Source: Amycolatopsis lurida
Lineage (GTDB): Bacteria > Actinomycetota > Actinomycetes > Mycobacteriales > Pseudonocardiaceae
Direction of reading: 5' to 3'
Length of the DNA stretch: 64,000 nucleotides
Assembly (NCBI RefSeq): GCF_900105055.1
Contig: NZ_FNTA01000004.1
Span: forward strand, 3,875,501-3,939,500
The position numbers and the translations under genes were made by a program. Of the stretch, positions 8,198-16,371 are shown in pieces. The notes beneath the pieces are model-generated. The model made no database searches and was not told the origin of the DNA. It saw only the letters and a list, made by a program, of their open reading frames with translations. The first letter of the stretch is position 1. Each line of letters starts with the position of its first letter.

Positions 8198-9087
8198 AAC
8201 AACCCGAGTTCCCCGAGGTCGGCGACCGGCTCGTCGAACGAGGCCGCCGCGTACGAGGCGAAGAGCCCGCGAACGGCCTTCGCCGCCTCGTCCGACATCC
8301 CTTTGGCCTCGGCGGCCAGCGCGGCGCCGTCGGTCGTTTCGAGGGCGGCCCGCACGTCGCCACCCGAAAGGCAGCGCGCGGACGCCACGATCAGGTTCAG
8401 GAACCCGTGGTGGGTGAAGCCGCTCGCCTCCTCGGTGTGCCGGACGGCGCGGTGCAGGCTGTTCGTCGCCTTGAACGAGGCCCCGGTCGAGCCGCTGACC
8501 ACCGCGAGGAAGTCGGCGACCTCGTCGACGCTGGGGAAGTTCTCGCCCGCCTTGCCGCCGCAGCGGATCTTGGGCCAGCTGCCGTGCTCGATCACCTTCC
8601 GCACGCCGTCCAGCCAGCCGACCCCGCGCCGCGGCTCGACCACGCGGATGACGTCCTCGGGCACGAACTCGGAGACCCGCTCCAGCCAGACCTCGTCGAC
8701 GTCCGACGGCGCCGGCATCTCCACCATGCGCAGGCTGAGGATCTCGCTGCGCGATTCGACGATCGAGATCGCCTTCGGGACGCCGCCGAGGCCGGTGTCG
8801 ATGATGAGCGACAGCGGCAGCGGTTCCTTGGGTTTGATCTTGATGAGTTCCGTGATGAGCTCGGGCAGCCGCGACGCCTGGCACAGGAACACACCGAGGA
8901 CGCCGGAGTGCTCACCGGCCCTCGACGCGAAGTGCGCTCGCAGCGCTTCGGGCATGGACGCCTCGCCGGGCGGGAACAACGCCGAGTCGTCGACGAGCCG
9001 CGCGAACAGGGGAGGGATTCCTCGGGGGCCGGGTGGCGTGAGTTCCACAGCGCTTGACACGACTGACACGCTAGTAGCGTACGACAT
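8194..9087 (-). CDS. Conserved protein of unknown function, divergent from hmgA
   Basis: The 297-residue soluble protein has no signal peptide or membrane segment. Recognisable blocks are RLVDDSALFPPGEASM near the N-terminus, SLIIDTGLGGVP near 95, and KIRCGGKAGENFPSVDEVA near 175. The alternating hydrophobic strands with conserved glycines suggest an alpha/beta barrel, but I do not recognise the family. It is translationally coupled to the IclR regulator and shares a short promoter region with hmgA, so a role in tyrosine/homogentisate breakdown is a contextual inference. The start could instead be GTG at about 9045 (VELTPPGPRG), since neither start has a Shine-Dalgarno. Confidence 0.6.
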   Translation of the reverse strand: MSYATSVSVVSSAVELTPPGPRGIPPLFARLVDDSALFPPGEASMPEALRAHFASRAGEHSGVLGVFLCQASRLPELITELIKIKPKEPLPLSLIIDTGLGGVPKAISIVESRSEILSLRMVEMPAPSDVDEVWLERVSEFVPEDVIRVVEPRRGVGWLDGVRKVIEHGSWPKIRCGGKAGENFPSVDEVADFLAVVSGSTGASFKATNSLHRAVRHTEEASGFTHHGFLNLIVASARCLSGGDVRAALETTDGAALAAEAKGMSDEAAKAVRGLFASYAAASFDEPVADLGELGLL

Positions 9088-9133
9088 CAGGACAAAATCG
9101 TTCGCACAACGGACACGTTCCGGGGAGATTCCG
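9045..9133. promoter_or_regulatory. Divergent promoter region of hmgA and its partner operon
   Basis: A TTGACA hexamer at 9054-9059, followed 15 bases later by TAGCGT (9075-9080), fits a sigma-70-like promoter firing rightward into hmgA, though the spacer is short. GGGGAG lies 7 bases before the hmgA ATG. A-T-rich ACAAAATCGTTCG (about 9093-9105) between the two genes is the likeliest place for an IclR-type operator. This is inference from position only. Confidence 0.45.
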
Positions 9134-10309
9134 ATGCCTTACTACCGGCAGGTAGGCGAGATCCCGCACAAGCGCCACACGGCGTTCCGCAAGCCCGACG
9201 GGGGCCTGTACGCCGAGGAACTGATGGGTGTCGAGGGCTTCTCGGCGGACTCGGCGCTGCTGTATCACCGCGGGCTGCCCACCGCGATCGTCGACGCCGT
9301 CGCGATCGAGGACGAGCGCGGTCCCATCACCCCGAACCACCCGCTCAAACCCCGCGCCTTCAAGACCCACGACCTCAAGTTCGGTGACGCCGACGCGGTC
9401 ACCGACCGGCGGCGGCTGTTCGGCAACGCCGACGTCACCATCGGCTTCGTCCACGCGACCGAACCGTCGCCGCTGTATCGCAACGCCGCCGGCGACGAGC
9501 TGTTCTACGTCCAGGGCGGCGGCGCGACCGTCGAGACGATCTACGGTGCCCTGGAGGTCGGTGACGGCGACTACCTCGTCATCCCGACCTCGTGCACCTA
9601 TCGCGTGCTCCCGCACGGCGACGACGGGGTCAAACTGCTGACCATCGAAGCGCGCGGCCACATCGGCCCGCCGAAGCGGTATCTGTCGGCGAAAGGCCAG
9701 TTCCTGGAGCACTCGCCGTACTGCGAACGCGACATCCGCGGCCCGTCGGAGCCGCTGGTCGTCGACGGCACCGACGTCGAGGTCCTCGTGCGGCACCGCG
9801 CCGGCCTGACGCGCTACACCTACGCGACCCACCCGTTCGACGTCGTCGGCTGGGACGGTTGCCTGTACCCGTGGGTGTTCAACATCGACGACTTCGAGCC
9901 GATCACCGGCCGCGTGCACCAGCCGCCGCCCGTGCACCAGACGTTCGAGGGACCGAACTTCGTGGTCTGCTCGTTCTGCCCGCGCAAGGTCGACTACCAC
10001 CCCGAGTCGATCCCGGTGCCGTACAACCACGCGAACGTCGACTCGGACGAGCTGATGTTCTACGTCCGCGGGAACTACGAGGCGCGCAAGGGCTCCGGCA
10101 TCGAGGTCGGCTCGCTTTCGCTGCACCCGTCCGGTTTCACGCACGGGCCGCAGCCCGGGGCGGCGGAGGCGTCGATCGGGGCGCAGTTCTTCGACGAGAC
10201 CGCGGTCATGGTGGACACCTTCGCGCCGCTGGACCTCGGCGAGGCGGCCGACGCCTCGGAGGACCACCGGTACGCGTGGACCTGGTCCGGCCGCGGCCCG
10301 GGCGCCTGA
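9134..10309 (+). CDS. hmgA: Homogentisate 1,2-dioxygenase
   Basis: The protein opens the ring of homogentisate to maleylacetoacetate in tyrosine and phenylalanine catabolism, using non-heme iron. It has 391 residues, the short actinobacterial length (human enzyme about 445). The double cupin is clear. The C-terminal iron site is seen in PYNHANVDSDELMFYVRG (His and Glu) and SLHPSGFTHGPQPG (His). The N-terminus YYRQVGEIPHKRHTAFRKPDG and GDELFYVQGG near 120 are family blocks. The ATG at 9134 has GGGGAG upstream. The downstream enzymes of the pathway (isomerase, fumarylacetoacetase) are not in the window. Confidence 0.96.
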   Translation: MPYYRQVGEIPHKRHTAFRKPDGGLYAEELMGVEGFSADSALLYHRGLPTAIVDAVAIEDERGPITPNHPLKPRAFKTHDLKFGDADAVTDRRRLFGNADVTIGFVHATEPSPLYRNAAGDELFYVQGGGATVETIYGALEVGDGDYLVIPTSCTYRVLPHGDDGVKLLTIEARGHIGPPKRYLSAKGQFLEHSPYCERDIRGPSEPLVVDGTDVEVLVRHRAGLTRYTYATHPFDVVGWDGCLYPWVFNIDDFEPITGRVHQPPPVHQTFEGPNFVVCSFCPRKVDYHPESIPVPYNHANVDSDELMFYVRGNYEARKGSGIEVGSLSLHPSGFTHGPQPGAAEASIGAQFFDETAVMVDTFAPLDLGEAADASEDHRYAWTWSGRGPGA

Positions 10310-10317
10310 CGACTGCC

Positions 10318-10390
10318 GCAATCAGTCACCTGCTTGCGGCGTTCGAAAACGCGCGCCGGCGGGTGCCCGCGCAAGTAGGTGACTGATTGC
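10318..10390. repeat. 20-bp inverted repeat with 33-base loop downstream of hmgA
   Basis: Arms 10318-10337 (GCAATCAGTCACCTGCTTGC) and 10371-10390 pair at 19 of 20 positions. The loop is GC-rich and contains GTTCGAAAAC. It lies nine bases after the hmgA stop. No T-run follows, so it is either a stable processing/terminating stem or a small mobile-type inverted repeat. Confidence 0.75.
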
Positions 10391-10499
10391 GCCGAAAGGT
10401 GGCGGGATAAGTACCGCCATGGCCGCAACGGTTCGGCAACACCAAGCCTGGCAAGGCGAAACCTCCGGATAATCGGTGTTTCTCACCGGGAGGTTCTCC

Positions 10500-12317
10500 A
10501 TGGTCGTGAATCCAGGGCAGTCCCGCGGCGGCCGCAAGGTCCTGGCATTCGCGGCCGCGGCGGTGGTCGCGATCGGGTTGATCATCGGTTTGCGCGCGAT
10601 CACGAGCGATTCGGGTGAAGAGGCCGTGGAGGCGAAGTGCACCACCGGTGACGCCGTCAAGCTTCAGGTGTCGTCGTCGCCGGAGAAGGCGGGCGTGGTC
10701 GCCGAAATCGCCAAGGGCTACAGCGGCCGCACGGTGGCCGGACGCTGCGTCGACGTGCTCGTGCATTCGAAATCGTCCGGTACCGCGATGCAGGCGCTGT
10801 CCCGCGGCTGGAACGAGGCGGTGGACGGCCCGCGCCCGGACGTCTGGACGCCCGCCGCGTCCGGCTGGGTGAACCTGTTGCGCCAGAACCTCACCGGCTC
10901 CGATCATCCCGCGCTGGTTCCCGAGGGCGACCCGGAATCGGTCGCGAACGCGCCGCTGGTCGTCGCGATGCCGAAACCGATGGCCGAGGCGCTCGGCTGG
11001 CCCGGGAAGGGCATCGGCTGGAAGGATCTCGCCGCGCTGGCCACGGATCCGCAGGGCTGGGCGAAGTACGGCCACCCGGAGTGGGGGAAGTTCCGGCTGG
11101 GCAAGACGAATCCGAACATCTCGACGTCCGGCCTCAACGCCACCATCGGCGCCTACTACGCGGCGACGGGCACCTCTTCGGATCTCACCGCGAACGCCCT
11201 CGCGAAGCCGGAGGCCCAGACGTTCGTGCGGAACGTCGAGCAGGCCATCGTCCACTACGGCGACAACACGCTGACGTTCCTGACGAACCTGCAGAAGGCC
11301 GACGACCGCGGCGCCGCGCTGTCGTACATCTCGGCGGTCACGGTCGAGGAGAACTCGCTCGTCGGCTACAACCAGGGCAATCCCACCAACGATCCGGCGA
11401 AACGCGGGCAGCACGCGCCGCCGAAGGTGCCACTCGTCGGGATCTACCCGAGCGACGGCACGCTCAACTCCGACCACCCGTTCACCGTGCTGAACTGGGC
11501 CGACGACCTCCGCAAGCAGGTCGCGGCGGACTTCCTCGCGCATCTGCGCGGCGCCGAAGCGCAGCAGAAGTTCAGCGACATCGGTTTCCGCACGTTCGAC
11601 GGCAAACCCGGCTCGCAGACCACGAAGGAGAACGGTGCCGAGCCGGATTCGAAGCTCAACCTCATCCGCCCGCCGAGCCCTCCGGTGCTGACCGAGGTGC
11701 TGAAGTCGTGGAAGGACCTGCGGAAGAAGGCGAACGTGCTGCTGGTCGTCGACGTCTCCGGATCGATGGGCGACGGCGTCGACGGGACCGGGAAGAACAA
11801 GATGGATCTCGCGAAACAGGCGGCCGTGGCGTCGCTGCCGCAGTTCAGCGACGCGGACAAGGTCGGGCTGTGGATGTTCTCGACGAAAATGGACGGCGAC
11901 AAGGATTACGTCGAGCTGCGGCCGGTGTCGCCGATCGGCGGCGAGCCGGGCAGGCAGGAGCTGGCGTCGCGGCTGAACGGGTTGACCCCGCAAAACGGGA
12001 CGGGGCTTTACGATTCTTCGCTCGCGGCCTACGAATTCATGAAGCAGCGGCTGGATCCCGACGCGATCAACGCCGTCGTCGTGCTCACCGACGGCCGGAA
12101 CGAGGATCCGGGCGGGATCGATCTGCCGAATCTCGTCGGCCGGTTGCGGACGGAGGGTGGCGGTGAGGCGGTGCGGATGTTCACCATCGCCTACGGCTCC
12201 GACGCGGATTTGGGCATCCTCAAGGAGATCGCCGAGGCCACCCAGGGCGTCGGGTACGACTCGTCCAAACCGGACTCGATCGACCAGGTCTTCACCGCCG
12301 TGATCTCGAATTTCTGA
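10500..12317 (+). CDS. Membrane-anchored substrate-binding / von Willebrand factor A protein
   Basis: The 605-residue protein has one N-terminal membrane helix (about 13-31), so most of it is outside the cell. Residues about 45-390 resemble a solute-binding protein (SSSPEKAGVVAEIAKGY, RPDVWTPAASGWVNLL, then a second lobe). Residues about 410-600 form a VWA domain with a complete MIDAS motif DVSGSMGDG (Asp418, Ser420, Ser422), a later conserved Thr and VVVLTDGR. Binding-protein/VWA fusions of this kind are common in actinobacteria but functionally obscure. The ATG at 10500 has GGGAGG upstream. The next gene starts 11 bases after the stop, so the two form an operon. Confidence 0.8.
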   Translation: MVVNPGQSRGGRKVLAFAAAAVVAIGLIIGLRAITSDSGEEAVEAKCTTGDAVKLQVSSSPEKAGVVAEIAKGYSGRTVAGRCVDVLVHSKSSGTAMQALSRGWNEAVDGPRPDVWTPAASGWVNLLRQNLTGSDHPALVPEGDPESVANAPLVVAMPKPMAEALGWPGKGIGWKDLAALATDPQGWAKYGHPEWGKFRLGKTNPNISTSGLNATIGAYYAATGTSSDLTANALAKPEAQTFVRNVEQAIVHYGDNTLTFLTNLQKADDRGAALSYISAVTVEENSLVGYNQGNPTNDPAKRGQHAPPKVPLVGIYPSDGTLNSDHPFTVLNWADDLRKQVAADFLAHLRGAEAQQKFSDIGFRTFDGKPGSQTTKENGAEPDSKLNLIRPPSPPVLTEVLKSWKDLRKKANVLLVVDVSGSMGDGVDGTGKNKMDLAKQAAVASLPQFSDADKVGLWMFSTKMDGDKDYVELRPVSPIGGEPGRQELASRLNGLTPQNGTGLYDSSLAAYEFMKQRLDPDAINAVVVLTDGRNEDPGGIDLPNLVGRLRTEGGGEAVRMFTIAYGSDADLGILKEIAEATQGVGYDSSKPDSIDQVFTAVISNF

Positions 12318-12328
12318 GATCCTCGGAT

Positions 12329-13069
12329 ATGCGCTTCGTCCGTGAGCTAGCCGAACCGTGGGGACTGCTCCTCGCGGCGACGTCGGCGGGTGCGGCCTGG
12401 GCGGTGCAGCTACCGGTGCTCGCCGCGCTCGGCGTCGGCGTGACCGTGCTGGCCGCCCGGGCAGGCGTCGCCGCCGCCACGCGGCCGAAACCCTTGCCAG
12501 AGCCCGAAGAACGGCCACTCCCCGACGTCGAGCCCGGTTCCCCGGAAGCGGATTGGCTGCGGCGCGCGGAAGCCGCGGCCGACGGTTTCCGGTCGATTTC
12601 CGCTTCGCTCGACACCGGACCGCTCGCCGATCGGGTGGCCGACATGGAGCCGGTGGTGCGGGAAACCGTCGACACCCTCCGGCGCTTGGCCGCCCGCACG
12701 TCCGCCACCGGAAAAGCGCTGGCACGAGTGGATCTCGGTGCGGTGTCCGCCGAGAAAGCGCGGCTGCGGAAGGACCTCAAGACCGCCGACGACGACATCC
12801 GCGGCGACCTGATCCAGTCGCTCGAAGCCGTGCAGGCACAGGAGGACGTGCACGCGCGGCTGTCGAGCGCGCAGCGGAAACTGCTGGCACAGCTGCGATC
12901 CGGCGCGCTCGGCCTCGACGGACTGGTCGCCAGGGCGGCCGAATTGTCGGCCGCCACCGGCGATTCGCTGCTCGACACGACGACCATCGGCGAGCTGAGC
13001 GAGCAGCTGGAAGGAATCCGGCGAGGTGTCGTGGAGACCGAGGAAGCGACGCGACGCTCCCTCGGCTGA
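12329..13069 (+). CDS. Membrane-anchored coiled-coil protein, partner of the VWA protein
   Basis: The 246-residue protein has two short N-terminal hydrophobic segments (about 10-50), a Pro-rich linker, then a long alpha-helical region rich in Ala, Glu, Arg and Leu with heptad character (about 75-245). I do not recognise a named family. The helical part loosely resembles the toxic-anion-resistance (TelA-like) proteins that accompany VWA proteins in tellurite-type clusters. It sits 11 bases after the VWA gene, so the two are almost certainly co-expressed and may interact. Confidence 0.6.
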   Translation: MRFVRELAEPWGLLLAATSAGAAWAVQLPVLAALGVGVTVLAARAGVAAATRPKPLPEPEERPLPDVEPGSPEADWLRRAEAAADGFRSISASLDTGPLADRVADMEPVVRETVDTLRRLAARTSATGKALARVDLGAVSAEKARLRKDLKTADDDIRGDLIQSLEAVQAQEDVHARLSSAQRKLLAQLRSGALGLDGLVARAAELSAATGDSLLDTTTIGELSEQLEGIRRGVVETEEATRRSLG

Positions 13070-13072
13070 CCG

Positions 13073-14080
13073 TCACCGGCCGAACTTCACCGGCCCGAAG
13101 ACCGCGTGACCGGGCACTCCGGCCTTCGCCGTCTTCCCGGCCGCGGGCACGCCGAGCACCCACAGCCGCCCGGTGGCGGCGATGTTCGCGGCCAGCGACT
13201 GATCCGAACCGCCCGCCTGCATGGTGACCTCGCGGCCGTCGGGCAACACGGTCCGGCCCTTCACGGTGACCATGCCGAAGAAGTTGACCGACGCCGGGCC
13301 GGACACGACGGCGAGTTCGGTCCATCGCGGCTCGGGCAGCTTCCTGAGCAGCACCACGGGGACGACCGCGAGCCCGACGGCGCCCACCGCGAAGCCGTAG
13401 CCGAAGTACCCCGAGGACTTCACCACGATGCTGTCCCGCAGCGGATAGTCCGCCGACGCCCAGAAGCCGAACGCGCTCGCGACGAGCAGGATCGCGACAC
13501 TGACGAAGTAGTACGCCGAAAGCAATCGCCGCTGCGTCGCGAGCATCCGGCCCGGTGATACCGGCTCGAAGGCGAACGGGACCGAGCCCTTCACCGGAGC
13601 GTCGCGGAACGCTCCACGGCGCGGGACGATCACGCCCGGCAGCATGACGAACGGGCCGAGCACCCAGAGCCGTCGCTGTGCCGCGAGTTGCGTCCGGAGC
13701 GGGATCGGGAGCCGCACGACGAGCCACCGCCCGTCCAGGGGAACACTTACCCGCGAACCGGCGAGGACGGCGCCGTCCAGCCCGCTCACCAGGCGGAACG
13801 GCTTGCCGATGAGCTTCCGCATCGAGGACGATCCGGCAAGGACGGAGTAGCCGAAGTAGACCGAAGACGGTGTCATGAAGACCAGAAGGGCCAAGGGCAC
13901 GGCGATCCCGTGTCCCCCGGACACCGCGAGCACGACGCCCAGCGCCACGAGCAGTCCCGTCGCGACGGTCATCGTCCCGGCGGTGACGGTGTTGCGATCG
14001 AGAAGGGGTGTCAGGACCGGCATGTTCGTCGCCGGAATCCCTTCGGGTGGTTCGAGCACCCGGATTCCGTGGGCTTCCAC
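13073..14080 (-). CDS. Integral membrane protein of unknown function
   Basis: The 335-residue protein has about five or six hydrophobic helices in two groups (around 35-85 and 185-240). Between them lies a strand-rich soluble section with RRLWVLGPFVMLPG, and a similar phrase, GRLWVLGVP, occurs near the C-terminus. This suggests an internal duplication of a small beta domain. I do not recognise the family. The GTG at 14080 has TAGGTT six bases upstream and no Shine-Dalgarno, fitting a leaderless mRNA. It converges on the coiled-coil gene with three bases between stops. Confidence 0.6.
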   Translation of the reverse strand: MEAHGIRVLEPPEGIPATNMPVLTPLLDRNTVTAGTMTVATGLLVALGVVLAVSGGHGIAVPLALLVFMTPSSVYFGYSVLAGSSSMRKLIGKPFRLVSGLDGAVLAGSRVSVPLDGRWLVVRLPIPLRTQLAAQRRLWVLGPFVMLPGVIVPRRGAFRDAPVKGSVPFAFEPVSPGRMLATQRRLLSAYYFVSVAILLVASAFGFWASADYPLRDSIVVKSSGYFGYGFAVGAVGLAVVPVVLLRKLPEPRWTELAVVSGPASVNFFGMVTVKGRTVLPDGREVTMQAGGSDQSLAANIAATGRLWVLGVPAAGKTAKAGVPGHAVFGPVKFGR

Positions 14081-14141
14081 CTGGTCAACCTATAGGGATG
14101 TGGCGGGACGTGATCCAGACTACTTCCACTCGGCGGCCAGA

Positions 14142-14160
14142 TCAGGTTAGGCTCACCTAA
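14142..14160. promoter_or_regulatory. IdeR/DmdR1-type iron box
   Basis: TCAGGTTAGGCTCACCTAA matches the published IdeR consensus TTAGGTTAGGCTAACCTAA at 17 of 19 positions. It lies 14 bases before the start codon of the DUF2470 gene, so a repressor bound here would block transcription when iron is plentiful. Confidence 0.8.
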
Positions 14161-14174
14161 CTAGGAGGTGAGCC

Positions 14175-14966
14175 GTGACCACACCGACGTCCATCCGCCG
14201 CCCGCCGGCGCCGAACCCCGCCGAACGCGCGAAGACGATCGCGACCCGCAACGGGCCGGCGACGCTGATGCCGACCGCGGAGCAGCGTGACCAGCCAGGA
14301 CAGTGCGGCCGTGTCATCCCCGAGCTGCACCACGTGCACACGAGCGGCAGCGTCAGCATCCTGCTGCCGGACGAGCACCACCTGGTGAAACGCGCGCACG
14401 AGGCCCAGCGCGGCGAGCTCGCGGTGATGGTCGAACTGACCGATCAGGCGCCGGTCGACCTGCGGGAACCCATCCGCGGACTGCTGTGGATCACGGGCTG
14501 GCTCCGCCCGCTCTCCGAGGTTTCGGCGCGCGCCCGCGCGGTCTCCATCGCCGAGACCCGGCCGGACGAGCGCCTACTGGACGTCGGGCACGGCGTGACG
14601 CTGCTGCGGCTGACTCCGGCGTCGCTGGTGCTCGCCGACGCCGAAGGCACCCATTCGCTCCGGCCGCACATGTTCAGCGCCGCGCCCCCGGATCCGTTCC
14701 ACGACTACGAGGCCGACTGGCTGCGGCATCTGGAGACCGACCACGCCGACGTCGTCCAGCAGCTCGCCAAACACGTGCCCGCCGAACTGCGCGGCGGATG
14801 GATCCGGCCGCTGGGGCTGGATCGCTACGGGCTTCGGCTGCGGGTCGAGGCCGACTCAGGCGATCACGACGTCCGGCTCGCGTTCTCGCGTCCGGTCGAC
14901 GGGCCGCAGCAGCTGAGCGGCGAGATCCGCCGTCTCGTCGGCTGCCCGTACTTCCCGCAGGGTTAG
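14175..14966 (+). CDS. DUF2470 domain protein, iron-regulated, possible heme-handling protein
   Basis: The 263-residue soluble protein has a split-barrel-like N-terminal half (about 55-150) and a C-terminal DUF2470 domain (about 170-258) beginning around DYEADWLRHLETDHADVV. The same domain occurs in HugZ-type heme-utilisation proteins and in many actinobacterial siderophore-locus genes. The GTG at 14175 follows AGGAGGTGAGCC, a strong ribosome-binding site. The near-perfect iron box just upstream supports a role in iron or heme acquisition. Its stop overlaps the stop of the convergent PPOX gene by four bases (TTAG). Confidence 0.75.
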   Translation: MTTPTSIRRPPAPNPAERAKTIATRNGPATLMPTAEQRDQPGQCGRVIPELHHVHTSGSVSILLPDEHHLVKRAHEAQRGELAVMVELTDQAPVDLREPIRGLLWITGWLRPLSEVSARARAVSIAETRPDERLLDVGHGVTLLRLTPASLVLADAEGTHSLRPHMFSAAPPDPFHDYEADWLRHLETDHADVVQQLAKHVPAELRGGWIRPLGLDRYGLRLRVEADSGDHDVRLAFSRPVDGPQQLSGEIRRLVGCPYFPQG

Positions 14967-15424
14967 GCGAGTTCCGCCGGGAAACCGCCCTTGGCGATCG
15001 GGCCCCACGACTCGATGGTGACGCGGATGATGCTCTTGCCCTGCTTGACCATCGCTTCGCGGTACTCGTCCCAGTCGGGATGTTCGCCGGAGATCGCGCG
15101 GAAGTAGTCGACGAGCGGCTCGACCGAATCGGGCAGGTCGAGCACCTCGGCGGTGCCGTTCAGCTGGACCCACTGGTCGTTCCACTCGTCGGAGAGGACA
15201 CAGGCGGAGACCTTCGGCTCTCGCCGGATGTTGAGGACCTTCGCGCGCTTCGGGTACGTGGAGATGACCAGCCGGCCTTCGGCGTCGACACCGCAGGTCA
15301 CCGGGGAGAGCTGGGGGCCGCCGTCGGCCTTGGTGGTCATCAGGATGGCGCGGTGACGGGTGGAGAGGAAGTCGACGAGCGCGGCGCGGTCGACGGTTTC
15401 GTTGGTCGCGATGCTCCTTGGCAT
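14963..15424 (-). CDS. PPOX class (F420/flavin) split-barrel oxidoreductase
   Basis: The 153-residue protein is a compact flavin-binding split barrel of the pyridoxamine phosphate oxidase superfamily. LSTRHRAILMTTKADGGPQLSPV and RLVISTYPKRAKVLNIRRE-type blocks (residues about 19-70) and VQLNGTAEVLDLPD near 96 are characteristic of the F420-dependent branch in actinobacteria. The substrate is unknown. TACCGT lies six bases before the ATG and no Shine-Dalgarno is visible, so the transcript is probably leaderless. Confidence 0.8.
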   Translation of the reverse strand: MPRSIATNETVDRAALVDFLSTRHRAILMTTKADGGPQLSPVTCGVDAEGRLVISTYPKRAKVLNIRREPKVSACVLSDEWNDQWVQLNGTAEVLDLPDSVEPLVDYFRAISGEHPDWDEYREAMVKQGKSIIRVTIESWGPIAKGGFPAELA

Positions 15425-15488
15425 GACTCGACGGTAGCTCGCCGGCGATCATCGGGCAGGGGCCGAAGGGGACCATGCCCGCATGCGA

Positions 15489-15541
15489 CGTGGTGAAAGC
15501 TCCCTTCACCGCGTGACATGAGATGAAAGCGTCCTTCAGCC
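15489..15541 (-). repeat. Interspersed GGCTGAAGGACGCTTTCA element, copy 2
   Basis: Read on the minus strand it begins GGCTGAAGGACGCTTTCA (15541-15524), identical to the copy at 3154, and shares CATG and ACGCGGTGAAGG with it at the same spacing. It then diverges into GAGCTTTCACCACGTC. It lies between two divergent genes. Confidence 0.6.
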
Positions 15542-15560
15542 ACAAGGTAGCGTGCGGCCG

Positions 15561-16358
15561 ATGAGCTGGCTGCGTCCCGAACGCCCGGCGCTGCCGGAAT
15601 TCGTGGAAGATCCGGCGCGCCGCCGCGCGATCGTCATCGAACTGGTCGTCGTCTTCGGCATCACCCTCGGCCTGTCCGGGCTGCGCAGTCTGCTGTCCCT
15701 TGTGGACTCGCTGCTGCAGCCGGTGCCACTGGCACAGCAACAGGCCCAGCTGAACGTTCCCCAGGCGACGCTGAGCCTGGTCGACCTGCTCAAGCAACTC
15801 CTGAGCGCCGGTCAGCTGGTCGGCTGGGGCGCGCTCGGGCTGTACCTGCTGTGGCGCGGCGGGATGAAGCTCGCCCAGATCGGCCTCGACAAACAGCGCC
15901 CGGGCCGCGACGTCGTCCACGGGCTGCTGCTCGCCGCGGTGATCGGGATTCCGGGGCTGGGGCTGTACTTCCTGTCCTACGGCCTCGGATTCAGCCTGTC
16001 GGTGCAACCGTCCACTTTGGGCGAGACGTGGTGGCGCCCGATCACGCTGACGTTGTCGGCGTTCGGGAACGCGTTCGCCGAAGAAGTGCTCGTCGTCGCG
16101 TACCTGCTGACCCGGCTGCGGCAGCTCGGCTGGCGGGAGAACACCGCGCTGGTCGCGTCTTCGGTGCTTCGCGGGTCATATCACCTGTATCAGGGGTTCG
16201 GCGGTTTCGTCGGCAATGTCGTGATGGGCCTGGTGTTCGGCAGGCTGTGGCAGAAGACGAACCGGCTGTGGCCGCTGATCGCCGCGCACACCGCGCTGGA
16301 TTTCGTTTCCTTCGTCGGATACGCGCTGCTCAAAGGGCGAGTTTCCTGGCTTCCCTAG
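15561..16358 (+). CDS. CPBP family intramembrane metalloprotease
   Basis: The 265-residue protein has about seven or eight helices. The three CPBP (Abi/CAAX-protease-like) motifs are present: a paired glutamate in NAFAEEVLVVAYLLTRL, a histidine in LRGSYHLYQGFGGF, and a histidine in AAHTALDFVSF. The family cleaves or otherwise processes membrane and prenylated or peptide substrates; the substrate here is unknown. TAGCGT (15548-15553) seven bases before the ATG indicates a leaderless mRNA starting at or next to the ATG; a GTG nine bases upstream is less likely. arcA follows closely but has its own -10 hexamer. Confidence 0.82.
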   Translation: MSWLRPERPALPEFVEDPARRRAIVIELVVVFGITLGLSGLRSLLSLVDSLLQPVPLAQQQAQLNVPQATLSLVDLLKQLLSAGQLVGWGALGLYLLWRGGMKLAQIGLDKQRPGRDVVHGLLLAAVIGIPGLGLYFLSYGLGFSLSVQPSTLGETWWRPITLTLSAFGNAFAEEVLVVAYLLTRLRQLGWRENTALVASSVLRGSYHLYQGFGGFVGNVVMGLVFGRLWQKTNRLWPLIAAHTALDFVSFVGYALLKGRVSWLP

Positions 16359-16371
16359 CTAGTGTGAAGCC

